This document shows positions 1-8,520 of a stretch of 30,311 nt of DNA, piece after piece. A program made the position numbers and the translations under genes. The notes beneath the pieces are model-generated. The model was not told the DNA's origin, ran no database searches, and saw nothing but the letters and a program-made list of their open reading frames with translations. Numbering within the stretch: the stretch's first letter is position 1; every line of letters starts with the position of its first letter. Source of the stretch: Candidatus Latescibacterota bacterium (GTDB lineage Bacteria; JAAXHH01); assembly GCA_022821935.1 (NCBI GenBank), contig JAJECR010000261.1, positions 1-30,311 on the forward strand, read 5' to 3'.

Positions 1-608
<608 letters not shown>

Positions 609-663
609 ACGGAGACAGGTGCGGCGCTCTTAGGGTGCTGCTCTCTCGAAAGGTAGATAGTAC

Positions 664-701
664 CTAAGCGCTTAGCAGATCACAATACGGTCGAATATAC
701 T
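664..701 (+). promoter_or_regulatory. Candidate promoter with overlapping palindrome, upstream of the FtsX-like permease
   Basis: The gap 609-819 is visibly AT-richer than the preceding gene. It contains TTAGCA (672-677), an 18-nt spacer and TATACT (696-701), a fair sigma70-like pair. A perfect 12-bp palindrome, CTAAGCGCTTAG (664-675), overlaps the -35 element. A smaller inverted repeat, AGGTA/TACCT (651-655 and 661-665), precedes it. The arrangement would suit a repressor operator, but no regulator gene is adjacent. The predicted start lies about 110 nt upstream of the permease ATG. Confidence 0.4.
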
Positions 702-819
702 CGCAATATGGCTTGGCGAGGATGTATGAAAACCAATTCGATGTAGCCGAGCGCTTTCTAGCTTTTAATAGTACATGGACCAACTGAAGCGGGATTGCTA
801 TTGAAAATCGAAGGACCCC

Positions 820-3204
820 ATGTTACAACATTTATACACCATACTGACTCGTAACTTTTTAAAACACGTGGGATATACATTTTTCAATATCCTGAGTCTA
901 TCTATTGGAATGACTTGTGTCGTGTTTATTGCCTTCTATGTCCTTGATGAGCTTAGTTTTGATCAGTTGTATCCGAATTCTTCACAAGTATATAGAGTTG
1001 TGAACGGCCAGGATGCCAGAACGCCAATTCCGTTAGGCCCCACTCTCAAAGAGACATTTGTCGAAGTTGAGGCCGCTACAAGGTTTGCAACTTCTGTTGG
1101 CGTGTGGTTGTTCCGCTATCAAGACAGAGTATTCAATGAAAGAATGGTACTATGGGCAGGGGCTTCTACATTTGAGGTATTTGGATTTCCATTTCTAATG
1201 GGCAATCCTGAAACGGCTCTAAACAATCCGTATTCTGTTGTGATCAATGAAGATATAGCCCGGAAGTACTTCGGTAATGAAAACCCAGTAGGCAAGACAA
1301 TCCGGGCGGATGACAGTTTTGACTTAACTGTAACCGGTGTTATCGAGACTATCCCACAACAATCACATTTTCAGGCTGACATCTTGATTTCAATGGAAAC
1401 GCGGCGATCGGAGTACGGCCAGGATATCACCAGTTCAAACACTGAATGGAATGATAACAGCGTTTACACCTATTTACTGGTTCAAAAAACTTCATCATCA
1501 GTCGACTTAGAAAAGCGGATCCAAGAATACACTAGTACCCAATTGACGGACTTCGTAGCGAACGGGAGACTTACACTGGAGCCCCGTCTACAGTCTTTAG
1601 ATTCGATCTACTTGTCGTCACAGTTGAGCAATGAGCTTAAAAAAAATGGGAACAGTTTGTACTTATACATGTTAACCGCTCTTGGTGTCGGTATAGTTCT
1701 GATCTCCTGCGTTAATTTTGTTAACATGTCGACAGCGAGAGCTATGGTTCGAGCTATGGAAGTTGGGATCCGGAAGGTCTTGGGCGCGAAACGGTCTCAG
1801 CTTGTTATGCAATTCTTGGGTGAAACCCTAGTTGTTACTTTTTTTGCCATCCTGTTAACGATCGTCTTTGTGATACTCCTCTCACCTGCATACACAAGTA
1901 TGACCGGTAAGAATCCCGTAACTGTGTTATCCCATGTTGGGTTCTGGCTTACTGTAGTTGGTGTTTCCGCGGCCGTGGTTGTTCTTTCGGGTGTATATCC
2001 TGCATTCGTAATGTCGGCATATTCTCCTAAAAACATGATAAAGGGAGAATGGTCAGGAGGAAAGACGGGCTTATCGCTTCGCAAGATTCTTGTAGTTATT
2101 CAATTCACTGTGACCATTGGATTTGTAATTGGTGCACTGGTTATCATTAAACAACTGGATTACATGTATAACGTAGATTTAGGATTTGATAAAGAGAACA
2201 TTATCGTTATACCAGCGACTATAGAACCTATACAGGAAAGATATGACCTTTTTAAAGAGGCGTTACTCCAGAATCCCGAAGTGGTAAGCGTCACTAACTC
2301 GTCCACGATTCCAGGACGATCGGACGGCGTGGGTAGTATGTGGACGGAGTCTGTCCATCCGGAGGGATATTCGAAGGGTCAGAATGTCGCAATCTCTACC
2401 TATATGATAGGCTATGATTTCATCAAGACACTTGGCTTTGATCTGATTGCAGGTCGAGATTTCTCTGTGGAAATACCAACTGATAAAGTTGAAGGGTTTA
2501 TTTTCAACGAAAGTGCAATCAGAAAATTCGGTTGGGAAGTCTCACCGGATGTGATCGGTAGGCAGATTGATCTGGGGACCTGGCGTAGCGGTAAAGTGGT
2601 AGGTGTTGTCAAAGACTATCATATGTCTTCTCTTCATAAATCCATTGAACCCATCATGATGATTATGACCGGTGAAGGGTATATAACCGTCAGGGTGCGG
2701 ACTGATGACATTGTGTCTTCCATAGACCGAATAACCGATCAGTGGGAAGAGATCAACAGCGAGTATCCATTCAGCTTTTCCTATCTTGATGAAGATTTCA
2801 ATAGTTATTATCAGAAGGAATTACTGATGGGAAGATTGGTCGGTGTATATACTATAATTGCAATTCTCATTTCTTGTATCGGGCTGTTGGGTTTGGTTGT
2901 CTTTATCATAGAGAAACGTAGGTTGGAAATAAGCGTTAGAAAAGTACTGGGAGCTTCGTCATTAGATATTGTAAGTCTATTGAACAGGTCTCTTATCCTG
3001 GTGATACTCATTGCAAATAGCATCTCTTGGCCTGTCGCTTACTTTGTCATGCTGAGATGGCTTCAAAACTTCGAGTATCGAATTGATCTGGATTTCGAAT
3101 CATTTTTCCTCGCAGGTATAGGAACCTTTGTAGTTGCTATCCTGACCGTAAGTTATCATTCCTTCCAAGTATCACGAATAAACCCTGTAGAATCCTTGCG
3201 ATAG
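820..3204 (+). CDS. FtsX/MacB-like ABC transporter permease, AT-rich
   Basis: This 794-residue protein has the MacB/FtsX permease layout. A first membrane segment lies near residues 20-42 and is followed by a large extracytoplasmic MacB_PCD-type domain. Three helices form an FtsX block near 283-400, with the characteristic cytoplasmic motif EVGIRKVLGAKRSQL. A helix near 425-447 is followed by a second extracytoplasmic domain. A second FtsX block at the end has the parallel motif EISVRKVLGASS. Such permeases act with a MacB-type ATPase to move lipids, peptides or antimicrobials by mechanotransmission. No ATPase gene is visible here, so it must use one encoded elsewhere or be an orphan. The DNA is clearly richer in A+T than the flanking genes and its codon choice differs, suggesting acquisition from another lineage. 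The closest relatives I recall are Bacteroidota-type permeases. Confidence 0.88.
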   Translation: MLQHLYTILTRNFLKHVGYTFFNILSLSIGMTCVVFIAFYVLDELSFDQLYPNSSQVYRVVNGQDARTPIPLGPTLKETFVEVEAATRFATSVGVWLFRYQDRVFNERMVLWAGASTFEVFGFPFLMGNPETALNNPYSVVINEDIARKYFGNENPVGKTIRADDSFDLTVTGVIETIPQQSHFQADILISMETRRSEYGQDITSSNTEWNDNSVYTYLLVQKTSSSVDLEKRIQEYTSTQLTDFVANGRLTLEPRLQSLDSIYLSSQLSNELKKNGNSLYLYMLTALGVGIVLISCVNFVNMSTARAMVRAMEVGIRKVLGAKRSQLVMQFLGETLVVTFFAILLTIVFVILLSPAYTSMTGKNPVTVLSHVGFWLTVVGVSAAVVVLSGVYPAFVMSAYSPKNMIKGEWSGGKTGLSLRKILVVIQFTVTIGFVIGALVIIKQLDYMYNVDLGFDKENIIVIPATIEPIQERYDLFKEALLQNPEVVSVTNSSTIPGRSDGVGSMWTESVHPEGYSKGQNVAISTYMIGYDFIKTLGFDLIAGRDFSVEIPTDKVEGFIFNESAIRKFGWEVSPDVIGRQIDLGTWRSGKVVGVVKDYHMSSLHKSIEPIMMIMTGEGYITVRVRTDDIVSSIDRITDQWEEINSEYPFSFSYLDEDFNSYYQKELLMGRLVGVYTIIAILISCIGLLGLVVFIIEKRRLEISVRKVLGASSLDIVSLLNRSLILVILIANSISWPVAYFVMLRWLQNFEYRIDLDFESFFLAGIGTFVVAILTVSYHSFQVSRINPVESLR

Positions 3205-3206
3205 AC

Positions 3207-3229
3207 GTGTAAGTACACCTACATAGGTG
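3207..3229. terminator. Weak hairpins between convergent genes
   Basis: Just after the permease stop are two short overlapping inverted repeats: GTGTA/TACAC (3207-3211 and 3214-3218) and CACCT/AGGTG (3216-3220 and 3225-3229). There is no T-run, so this is at best a weak or factor-dependent terminator between convergent transcription units. Confidence 0.25.
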
Positions 3230-3322
3230 CCGCATCTTAATACACTCGTAATGAACTCTCTATCAGGACACTTGTGACCTCAGTCCGCGTTTTTCCAGCA
3301 GGTACCGCATCGGCGTCAGTTA

Positions 3323-4324
3323 TCAGAACCCGACCTCTTTAAACACCTCCAGCGGTATCTCCTTCTCAAGGTCCTTGAAGTACTGGTAGTTGGTATCGAC
3401 TACCGCATATCCCATATTCGTGTACAGGAGTATGGGGCGCGGGCTGCCCGTGTTCGCCTGGGTGGTCGCGTGACGGTATCCGAGCCGGCGCATCTCCCGC
3501 AGCAGGACCTCCATCATGTACCGCCCGAAGCCCTTGCCCTGCTCCCCCTCGCTCACCCGCCCTCCCACCGGACTGCCTTCGATGGAGAACCAGGGGATGT
3601 AGAAGGTTTCCTGCGCATGAGGCGACCGGCAGAAATCACCGACGGACTGGGCGAATCCCTGCCCGATGCACTGATCTCCGCGGAAGAGTTGGAATTCCAT
3701 GTTGGGCAGCCTGCCCCGCCCGGGCTTTACGTCGAACCGCGTGGTCACTTCCGGGTCCGGCAATACGGGATCAGGCACGGTGAAATCGGGAAGCTCGAGG
3801 AGGATGATCCCGCGCGTTATGCGGTAGTCGTTCATGCTGAGCAGGGCGCCCACGTAGCCCATCCTGTCAGACTGGAACGCGTGGCAGAAGCGGTAGAAAC
3901 GGTAACCAAAGTAGCTGAAGGCCCTTATCTGACTTATGCCGAACCCCCGCAAATATGCTTCCGCCGCTTCCAGGAGTGCCTGCCCCGCTGGCCTCGCACC
4001 TGCGCGGTAGTGGAAGAATCGGATGAGCCCGATACGGTCCTTCAACAGTTCCTCGATGGGATGGAGCCCGATACGGTCGTCCTCCTCGCCCTTCCGGCAG
4101 ACGGCCACGTGGGCGAATCCCACGATGGCACCGTCGTCTTCCACCACCAGGATGGACTCCTCCGACAGGTCCTCGTAGGGTTCGTCCCGTTCCTCGTGCC
4201 ACAGGACACCGGATTCGAATTCATCCGGCGTTACAGGATAGCAGTACGGCAGGTCCGCGAACTGCTCATTATAGAAATCCGTCAGCCTGGACGCGTGTTC
4301 GATCTCGAGGGTTTTGATTTTCAT
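3323..4324 (-). CDS. Tandem GNAT-family N-acetyltransferase
   Basis: This 333-residue protein looks like two GNAT folds. The N-terminal half (about 1-165) has the GNAT strand pattern ILVVEDDGAIVGFAHVAV and a degenerate acetyl-CoA loop (ARPAGQALLEAA). The C-terminal half has a proper pyrophosphate-binding motif, EGEQGKGFGRYMM, followed by an alpha-beta unit ending NMGYAVVDTNYQYF. GNAT enzymes transfer an acetyl group from acetyl-CoA to an amine; the substrate here is unknown. The start codon overlaps the end of the upstream metalloprotease gene by 56 nt with no clear Shine-Dalgarno, so a later start is possible. However, the N-terminal residues fit the fold. Its GC content is high, unlike the gene it overlaps. 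Confidence 0.8.
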   Translation of the reverse strand: MKIKTLEIEHASRLTDFYNEQFADLPYCYPVTPDEFESGVLWHEERDEPYEDLSEESILVVEDDGAIVGFAHVAVCRKGEEDDRIGLHPIEELLKDRIGLIRFFHYRAGARPAGQALLEAAEAYLRGFGISQIRAFSYFGYRFYRFCHAFQSDRMGYVGALLSMNDYRITRGIILLELPDFTVPDPVLPDPEVTTRFDVKPGRGRLPNMEFQLFRGDQCIGQGFAQSVGDFCRSPHAQETFYIPWFSIEGSPVGGRVSEGEQGKGFGRYMMEVLLREMRRLGYRHATTQANTGSPRPILLYTNMGYAVVDTNYQYFKDLEKEIPLEVFKEVGF

Positions 4325-5180
4325 TGTTGGCCATTATCCCAAGTATCTCAGTGATTTGTTCCTCCGGTTCTGGAACAATAGCAATGGATCTTAGTGGTTC
4401 TTTTTCTTCCAATTCAGTCACTATCTCGTGTCCAAGATAGTACCCGCATTGCTTTTTACCTTGTAGATCATACCAGTGGCCAAAGAATCTTCTTGTCTTT
4501 TCCTCTGAATCAATGGACGCCAGAAACTCGGAGGCCAAGTACGGCAGATTCTCTTCGCACCATGTCAACCAGGTCTCGTCATTTATGCCGGTCGACATGT
4601 GCCAGGTAGACTCGCCAGAGATGAGATGCTCGCATCTTTGTGCAAATCCTTCGCGGTATAGTTGCCACAACGGTCCGCTACTCGTTCCCAGAGTCGCTCT
4701 TGCGCGCAACTCGTCATGAAACAGATGGCCGGCTTCGTGCGCTATGAGTCCCTTTAGACTGGATTCGTTTGTCCATCCACAATCTGCGATGTTTTCCAGA
4801 CCAAGAAGTATTGCCGGCTTTCCGCCATATTCTGTTGCCCAACCTGCTCCGCATCCGATTCCAACGTAATTCACGATGGTCGGGTCATATTGCATTTCAA
4901 GAATCCTTCTTGCAGAATCCACCACATCTAAAGCAATCTCGTGTATCAGACGGGCTGCCCTGCGTATTTCCGCGATGTGGTCGACTAGAATCGGAAAGAT
5001 CCTTGTCTTCGCTACCTCCTCCCACGAATACTCGGCGTGTTCATAATTCGCCTTTTGTTTTTCTATCAATTCCGGGTAGGCCGACATGTATTCCAACCAT
5101 AATTCCAGCCTGCCGTCATCGTCAGCGGACATGAATTCACGCCAATACTTCATAAATTCAGGGAATGTAACAATCAGCAT
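4269..5180 (-). CDS. Putative zinc metalloprotease (HExxH...E)
   Basis: This 303-residue protein contains HEAGH at residues 148-152 and REGFAQ with Glu177 about 25 residues later. That is the spacing expected for gluzincin-type zinc ligands (His148, His152, Glu177) with Glu149 as catalytic base. No signal peptide or membrane segment is evident, so it is probably cytoplasmic. I do not recognise the exact family; DUF2268-like peptidases are one possibility. The gene is AT-richer than average. Its 3' end runs 56 nt into the following acetyltransferase gene, suggesting translational coupling or a recent junction. The start at 5180 lacks a clear ribosome binding site; Met codons at residues 10 and 17 are alternatives. 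Confidence 0.65.
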   Translation of the reverse strand: MLIVTFPEFMKYWREFMSADDDGRLELWLEYMSAYPELIEKQKANYEHAEYSWEEVAKTRIFPILVDHIAEIRRAARLIHEIALDVVDSARRILEMQYDPTIVNYVGIGCGAGWATEYGGKPAILLGLENIADCGWTNESSLKGLIAHEAGHLFHDELRARATLGTSSGPLWQLYREGFAQRCEHLISGESTWHMSTGINDETWLTWCEENLPYLASEFLASIDSEEKTRRFFGHWYDLQGKKQCGYYLGHEIVTELEEKEPLRSIAIVPEPEEQITEILGIMANNENQNPRDRTRVQADGFL

Positions 5181-5252
5181 TCAAGATCGCATGTTACTGA
5201 GGCTAACGCTACGTATGTTTGCCTCTTCACATTCAGAAGATAATCCGGGATC

Positions 5253-6500
5253 CTACGCATCCAGAATAGCCACGTAGCCTCCAAAAACCGGATGCATATT
5301 CTTTTCAATGCGGAATCCCAGGTCTCTGAATCGCCTAATCGAAGCCGCGTCATCCTGATCAACATGGGTAACCAACCGCGCCAGGCGCAGGTCGTGCAGG
5401 GCGTATGTGAGCAATGGCTCGCATGCTTCCAGGATATTGGGTAGCGTATCGACCTTGGGATCGATTATACAGGCAAAATCAACTTCAAAACGGGCACATT
5501 CGCCATGAGGGTCATTTTCGATTGCGATCCAGTAGTTTCGCGCAGCCGGTCCGAGATGAATGACACCAACGGGTCTCCGGTCGGACTTTGACTCGATGAC
5601 AAATGTTCCCAGCCCCTCATCCCTGCCCGAAAAGCCTTCGCGTATCCTCGATCCGGTGGGACCGTCATGGACGAAGAGCAGATCACCGGACACCATTTCG
5701 TATGAATGCATGTGGCCAGAGGTACGAACGGTATCCGGCGTATTCCGGACAATACGATCGATCGGCTCGCAATCCTCCAATTCGAGGCCGCGGATATAGT
5801 ACTGATTAGTTTCAAAGGTAGGCTCGACCGTTTCCTCACGTTCTGAAGATAACGATGACTGATCGTGCAGCGATGACCGGCCTTGTCCCGATGGAGGCGA
5901 TATACCGGGGAAGGCCGGATTTTGCAGTACACCGGCGATACCTTCATATTCCGGATGTACGTTTCTTTGCATACGGAATCCCAGCCGCTTGAGCAACTTC
6001 TGGGATGGCAGATTGGCTTCGTCGGCCGGTATGACTAACCGGGGTATTTGCAGCGTGTGGAACGCATAGTCGATTAACGCACGTGCTGCTTCAGTAGCAT
6101 ATCCTTGCCCCCAGTAGGCTTTTCCGACCGCATAACCTATCTCCGTATCGAGCGGGACGAACGGACTGTCCCGTTCCTCTTCCAGGACGGTGTAGTAGGT
6201 CCGGTCAGGCCTGCCCAGGTTGATGCGTCCGATCAATCCGGCGTCCTCTTTGCGAAAGATCGCCCAGGAACCCCATCCCTGTGTTCCGCTATGCCGGTTC
6301 AGCCATGCACTGTGCTTCACGATGTCGCGCGTTTCTTCGAGGGACTGAACCTCACCTGAGTAGAACTGAGCCACGTCCGGATCAGCATAAATGATCCGGT
6401 GCAGCGCGTCGACGTGATCCACGTCAATCGGACGCAGCATCAGCCGTTCGGTCTGAAGCGAAGTGAGCGTTTCCGCGGGAACGTCAGGCTTTGAATTCAT
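5253..6500 (-). CDS. Two-domain RimJ/RimL-type GNAT acetyltransferase
   Basis: This 415-residue protein comprises two related GNAT domains joined by a Ser-rich linker near 200-225. Domain 1 starts with LQTERLMLRPI, the RimJ/RimL signature. It has the acetyl-CoA loop YWGQGYATEAARAL and ends LGFRMQRNVHPEYEG. Domain 2 lacks the Q-x-x-G-x-G/A loop but ends with a very similar segment, LGFRIEKNMHPVFGG. This suggests an internal duplication with loss of catalysis in the second copy. Ribosomal-protein or small-molecule amine acetylation is plausible; the substrate cannot be told. The ATG is preceded by an AGGA with about 8-nt spacing. It is the second tandem-GNAT gene within 3.2 kb and may be co-transcribed with 4269-5180, 72 bp downstream. 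Confidence 0.85.
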   Translation of the reverse strand: MNSKPDVPAETLTSLQTERLMLRPIDVDHVDALHRIIYADPDVAQFYSGEVQSLEETRDIVKHSAWLNRHSGTQGWGSWAIFRKEDAGLIGRINLGRPDRTYYTVLEEERDSPFVPLDTEIGYAVGKAYWGQGYATEAARALIDYAFHTLQIPRLVIPADEANLPSQKLLKRLGFRMQRNVHPEYEGIAGVLQNPAFPGISPPSGQGRSSLHDQSSLSSEREETVEPTFETNQYYIRGLELEDCEPIDRIVRNTPDTVRTSGHMHSYEMVSGDLLFVHDGPTGSRIREGFSGRDEGLGTFVIESKSDRRPVGVIHLGPAARNYWIAIENDPHGECARFEVDFACIIDPKVDTLPNILEACEPLLTYALHDLRLARLVTHVDQDDAASIRRFRDLGFRIEKNMHPVFGGYVAILDA

Positions 6501-6775
6501 CGAGTGTTCCTGAGAACGAATGGCTGGGCGGATTTGGGCTCAGCGCGGATTTGGAGGTCAGCAAGGCAGGTCAGCATAGTTAGAGACAGTGTGGGAAAAG
6601 GTCAAGGATCAACTGTCGACGGTACGTTGGTCGATTACATCTTCTTATCGATTTGTTTGCACAATCTGTGAACAGCCTCCGCGAATCCGAGATTGACCGC
6701 ATGATTTTGACAACAAAAAGTGAATAGGTTAATTTAGCCTCAAAGCCATAACAACCGCCAAAAGGAACCACATCC
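6501..6775. other. Divergent intergenic region
   Basis: These 275 bp separate the minus-strand acetyltransferase from the plus-strand hydrolase and must hold both promoters. Apart from the TTGACA noted separately I see no RNA gene, long repeat or ORF with support. Confidence 0.5.
6707..6735 (+). promoter_or_regulatory. Candidate sigma70-like promoter for the serine hydrolase
   Basis: A perfect -35 hexamer TTGACA (6707-6712) is followed after 17 nt by TAATTT (6730-6735), a weak -10. The predicted start is about 35 nt upstream of the ATG at 6776, which has AAAGGA at 6761-6766. Confidence 0.4.
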
Positions 6776-8065
6776 ATGCTATCAATACCACGCTTCCGCA
6801 TCCTGCTTCCGCTGCTTGCGGCGCTACTTTTCTGCGCGCCCGCCGCGCCGCGTGTTTTCGCTCAATCCTTTGTCCCGGCCAGCCCGGAAGAGGCGGGGGT
6901 TTCCTCCGAACGGCTGGCACGCATCGATGCGATGCTTGAAACTTATGTTGCGGAAGAACGCCTGCCCGGCGCCGCGCTCGTGATCGGGCGGCGCGGACAC
7001 GTGGTCTACGCCAGGGCATTCGGCTACCGGGACCGCGAGGCGGGGGAACCGCTCGAGACCACGGACCTCTTCCGCATCGCTTCGCAGACCAAGGCGGTCA
7101 TCTCGGTGGGCGTGATGGTTCTGCAGGAGCAGGGGCGCCTGCTGATCGACCAGGACCTGGGCGACTTCATCCCCGAATTCGATAGCACAACCGTCGCCGT
7201 TAAAAACGAGGACGGCGGCTTTGAGACGGTTCCCGCCAGCCGCAAGATCACGGTGCGCGATCTGCTCACGCACACCGCCGGCATCGGGTACGGATGGGGG
7301 CCGGGCGCAGAGCGCTGGGAAGAGGCCGGTATTGTGGGCTGGTACTTCGCGGACCGCGACGAACCGATTGCCGAAACTGTCGAGCGCATGGGGGACCTGC
7401 CCATGGATGCCCAGCCGGGCGAGTCGTTCGTATACGGCTACGCCACGGACATCCTGGGCGTGGTGATCGAGCGGGCTTCCGGCATGCCGCTGGACGAATT
7501 CCTGCGAGTCGAGATCCTCGAACCGCTGGACATGGTGGATACGCACTTCTATGTGCCCCGGGAAAAAGCGAACCGGCTGACCGTCGTGTACTCGGTGACG
7601 GAAGAAAGCGGGATGGAGCGCGCGCCTGATCCGGGCCACATGGTCGGGCAGGGCATGTATCTCGAGGGACCGCGCAAGAGCTTTTCGGGCGGCGCGGGGC
7701 TTGTCTCCACGCCGATGGATTACGCCCGTTTCCTCGAGGCGCTCCGGCGCGGGGGGACGCTGGACGAGGCGCGCATCCTGTCGCCCAAGACGGTGCAGCT
7801 TATGACCGTCGATCATGTCCACGATGCGTGGCAGGGAGACGGCGGCGGGTTCGGCCTGGGGTTCGGCATAACGGAGGAGATCGGCTGGAACGGACTGCCG
7901 GGTACGCCGGGGACATACGCCTGGGGAGGGGCTTATCACTCCACGTACTGGGTCGATCCGGCCGAAGAACTGGTGGTTTCGTACATGACGCAGGTCATCC
8001 CCGCCCAGGGCCTCGACGACCATCAGCGTCTCCGCGCGCTCATCTACCAGGCGCTGGTGGACTGA
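6776..8065 (+). CDS. Secreted serine hydrolase, class C beta-lactamase/PBP-like family
   Basis: This 429-residue protein has a signal peptide (hydrophobic core near residues 8-24, likely cleavage after VFA at 29). The catalytic SxxK motif is Ser103-Gln-Thr-Lys106 (RIASQTKAV). The second motif around Tyr220 reads VYGYATD, and a C-terminal HSTYWVDP takes the place of the KTG strand. The RDLLTHTAGIGYG block is typical of the esterase/EstB and 6-aminohexanoate-dimer-hydrolase side of the family. The protein therefore probably hydrolyses esters, amides or D-amino-acid peptides in the periplasm, not antibiotics. The length is normal for the family. It stands alone on the plus strand with its own promoter-like sequence. 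Confidence 0.9.
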   Translation: MLSIPRFRILLPLLAALLFCAPAAPRVFAQSFVPASPEEAGVSSERLARIDAMLETYVAEERLPGAALVIGRRGHVVYARAFGYRDREAGEPLETTDLFRIASQTKAVISVGVMVLQEQGRLLIDQDLGDFIPEFDSTTVAVKNEDGGFETVPASRKITVRDLLTHTAGIGYGWGPGAERWEEAGIVGWYFADRDEPIAETVERMGDLPMDAQPGESFVYGYATDILGVVIERASGMPLDEFLRVEILEPLDMVDTHFYVPREKANRLTVVYSVTEESGMERAPDPGHMVGQGMYLEGPRKSFSGGAGLVSTPMDYARFLEALRRGGTLDEARILSPKTVQLMTVDHVHDAWQGDGGGFGLGFGITEEIGWNGLPGTPGTYAWGGAYHSTYWVDPAEELVVSYMTQVIPAQGLDDHQRLRALIYQALVD

Positions 8066-8355
8066 ACCGGATGAACTGGGATTTGGAGTGCGCTGGCTGG
8101 CGTTGCGTGTTCTGCCCGGGGTTATGTTAACTTGATTTCAGCTAAAATGAGCGAATGACGTGGGAAATTGCGAGATGATTCACGCTATTTATACTGTAGT
8201 TAGTGAATTTTGGAACCTTTGAGTATTACATGACTGGTTTGTTAATTTGCATGTACGGGTCTGGTGAGGTTTGATATTGACGCCAAACTTTGTAGCACGT
8301 TACTTGGATACATACCTCCCTTTCCCCCAATACTCTTATACTTCCCCGAGGTGCC
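8066..8355 (+). other. Intergenic leader region of the small-protein cassette
   Basis: These 290 bp shift from GC-rich to AT-rich just after the hydrolase stop. The promoter-like pair is listed separately. The remaining roughly 150 bp leader shows no convincing ORF, RNA gene or long hairpin. Confidence 0.5.
8168..8195 (+). promoter_or_regulatory. Candidate sigma70-like promoter of the two-gene cassette
   Basis: TTGCGA (8168-8173), a 16-nt spacer and TATACT (8190-8195) form a good sigma70-like match. The predicted start lies near 8202 and would give a leader of about 155 nt before the small ORF. Confidence 0.5.
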
Positions 8356-8358
8356 ATG

Positions 8359-8520
8359 ATGGCTAAGGACTCCAAAAAGGATGCTTCCTACATACGCGTT
8401 CGGGAATATGGTGGGTTTGAGGTTGATATAAACTCCTATGTCAAAAAACCCGAAGTCCGTAAAACGATAAGTAAACTTCGTAACATTACGGACAAGAAGG
8501 AGTCTGATGGGAGGGCTTGA
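8359..8520 (+). CDS. Small basic protein, 53 residues, unknown
   Basis: This short gene reads MAKDSKKDASYIRVREYGG and continues to a TGA at 8518-8520. It is Lys/Arg-rich, has no membrane segment, and has a strand-like segment (YIRVREYGGFEVDINSYV) then a helical basic tail. Two adjacent ATGs exist (8356 and 8359). GAGGTG at 8348-8353 is spaced better for 8359. Its last 14 nt overlap the next gene, whose strong Shine-Dalgarno (AAGGAG, 8497-8502) lies inside this ORF; this supports real coding and translational coupling. Base composition matches the downstream gene, not the neighbours. I do not recognise a family. Confidence 0.62.
   Translation: MAKDSKKDASYIRVREYGGFEVDINSYVKKPEVRKTISKLRNITDKKESDGRA

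Noticed and set aside
3470..4354. 294-residue plus-strand ORF
   Set aside because: It lies antisense to the tandem-GNAT gene and its translation is low-complexity Pro/Arg/His-rich with no motif; a GC-rich shadow frame.
6824..8023. 399-residue minus-strand ORF
   Set aside because: It is antisense to the serine hydrolase, which has clear SxxK and signal peptide; the minus translation shows no domain.
6776..8065. Antibiotic-resistance beta-lactamase
   Set aside because: The SxxK family fits, but the second and third motifs differ from true class C enzymes; an esterase or peptidase role is likelier.
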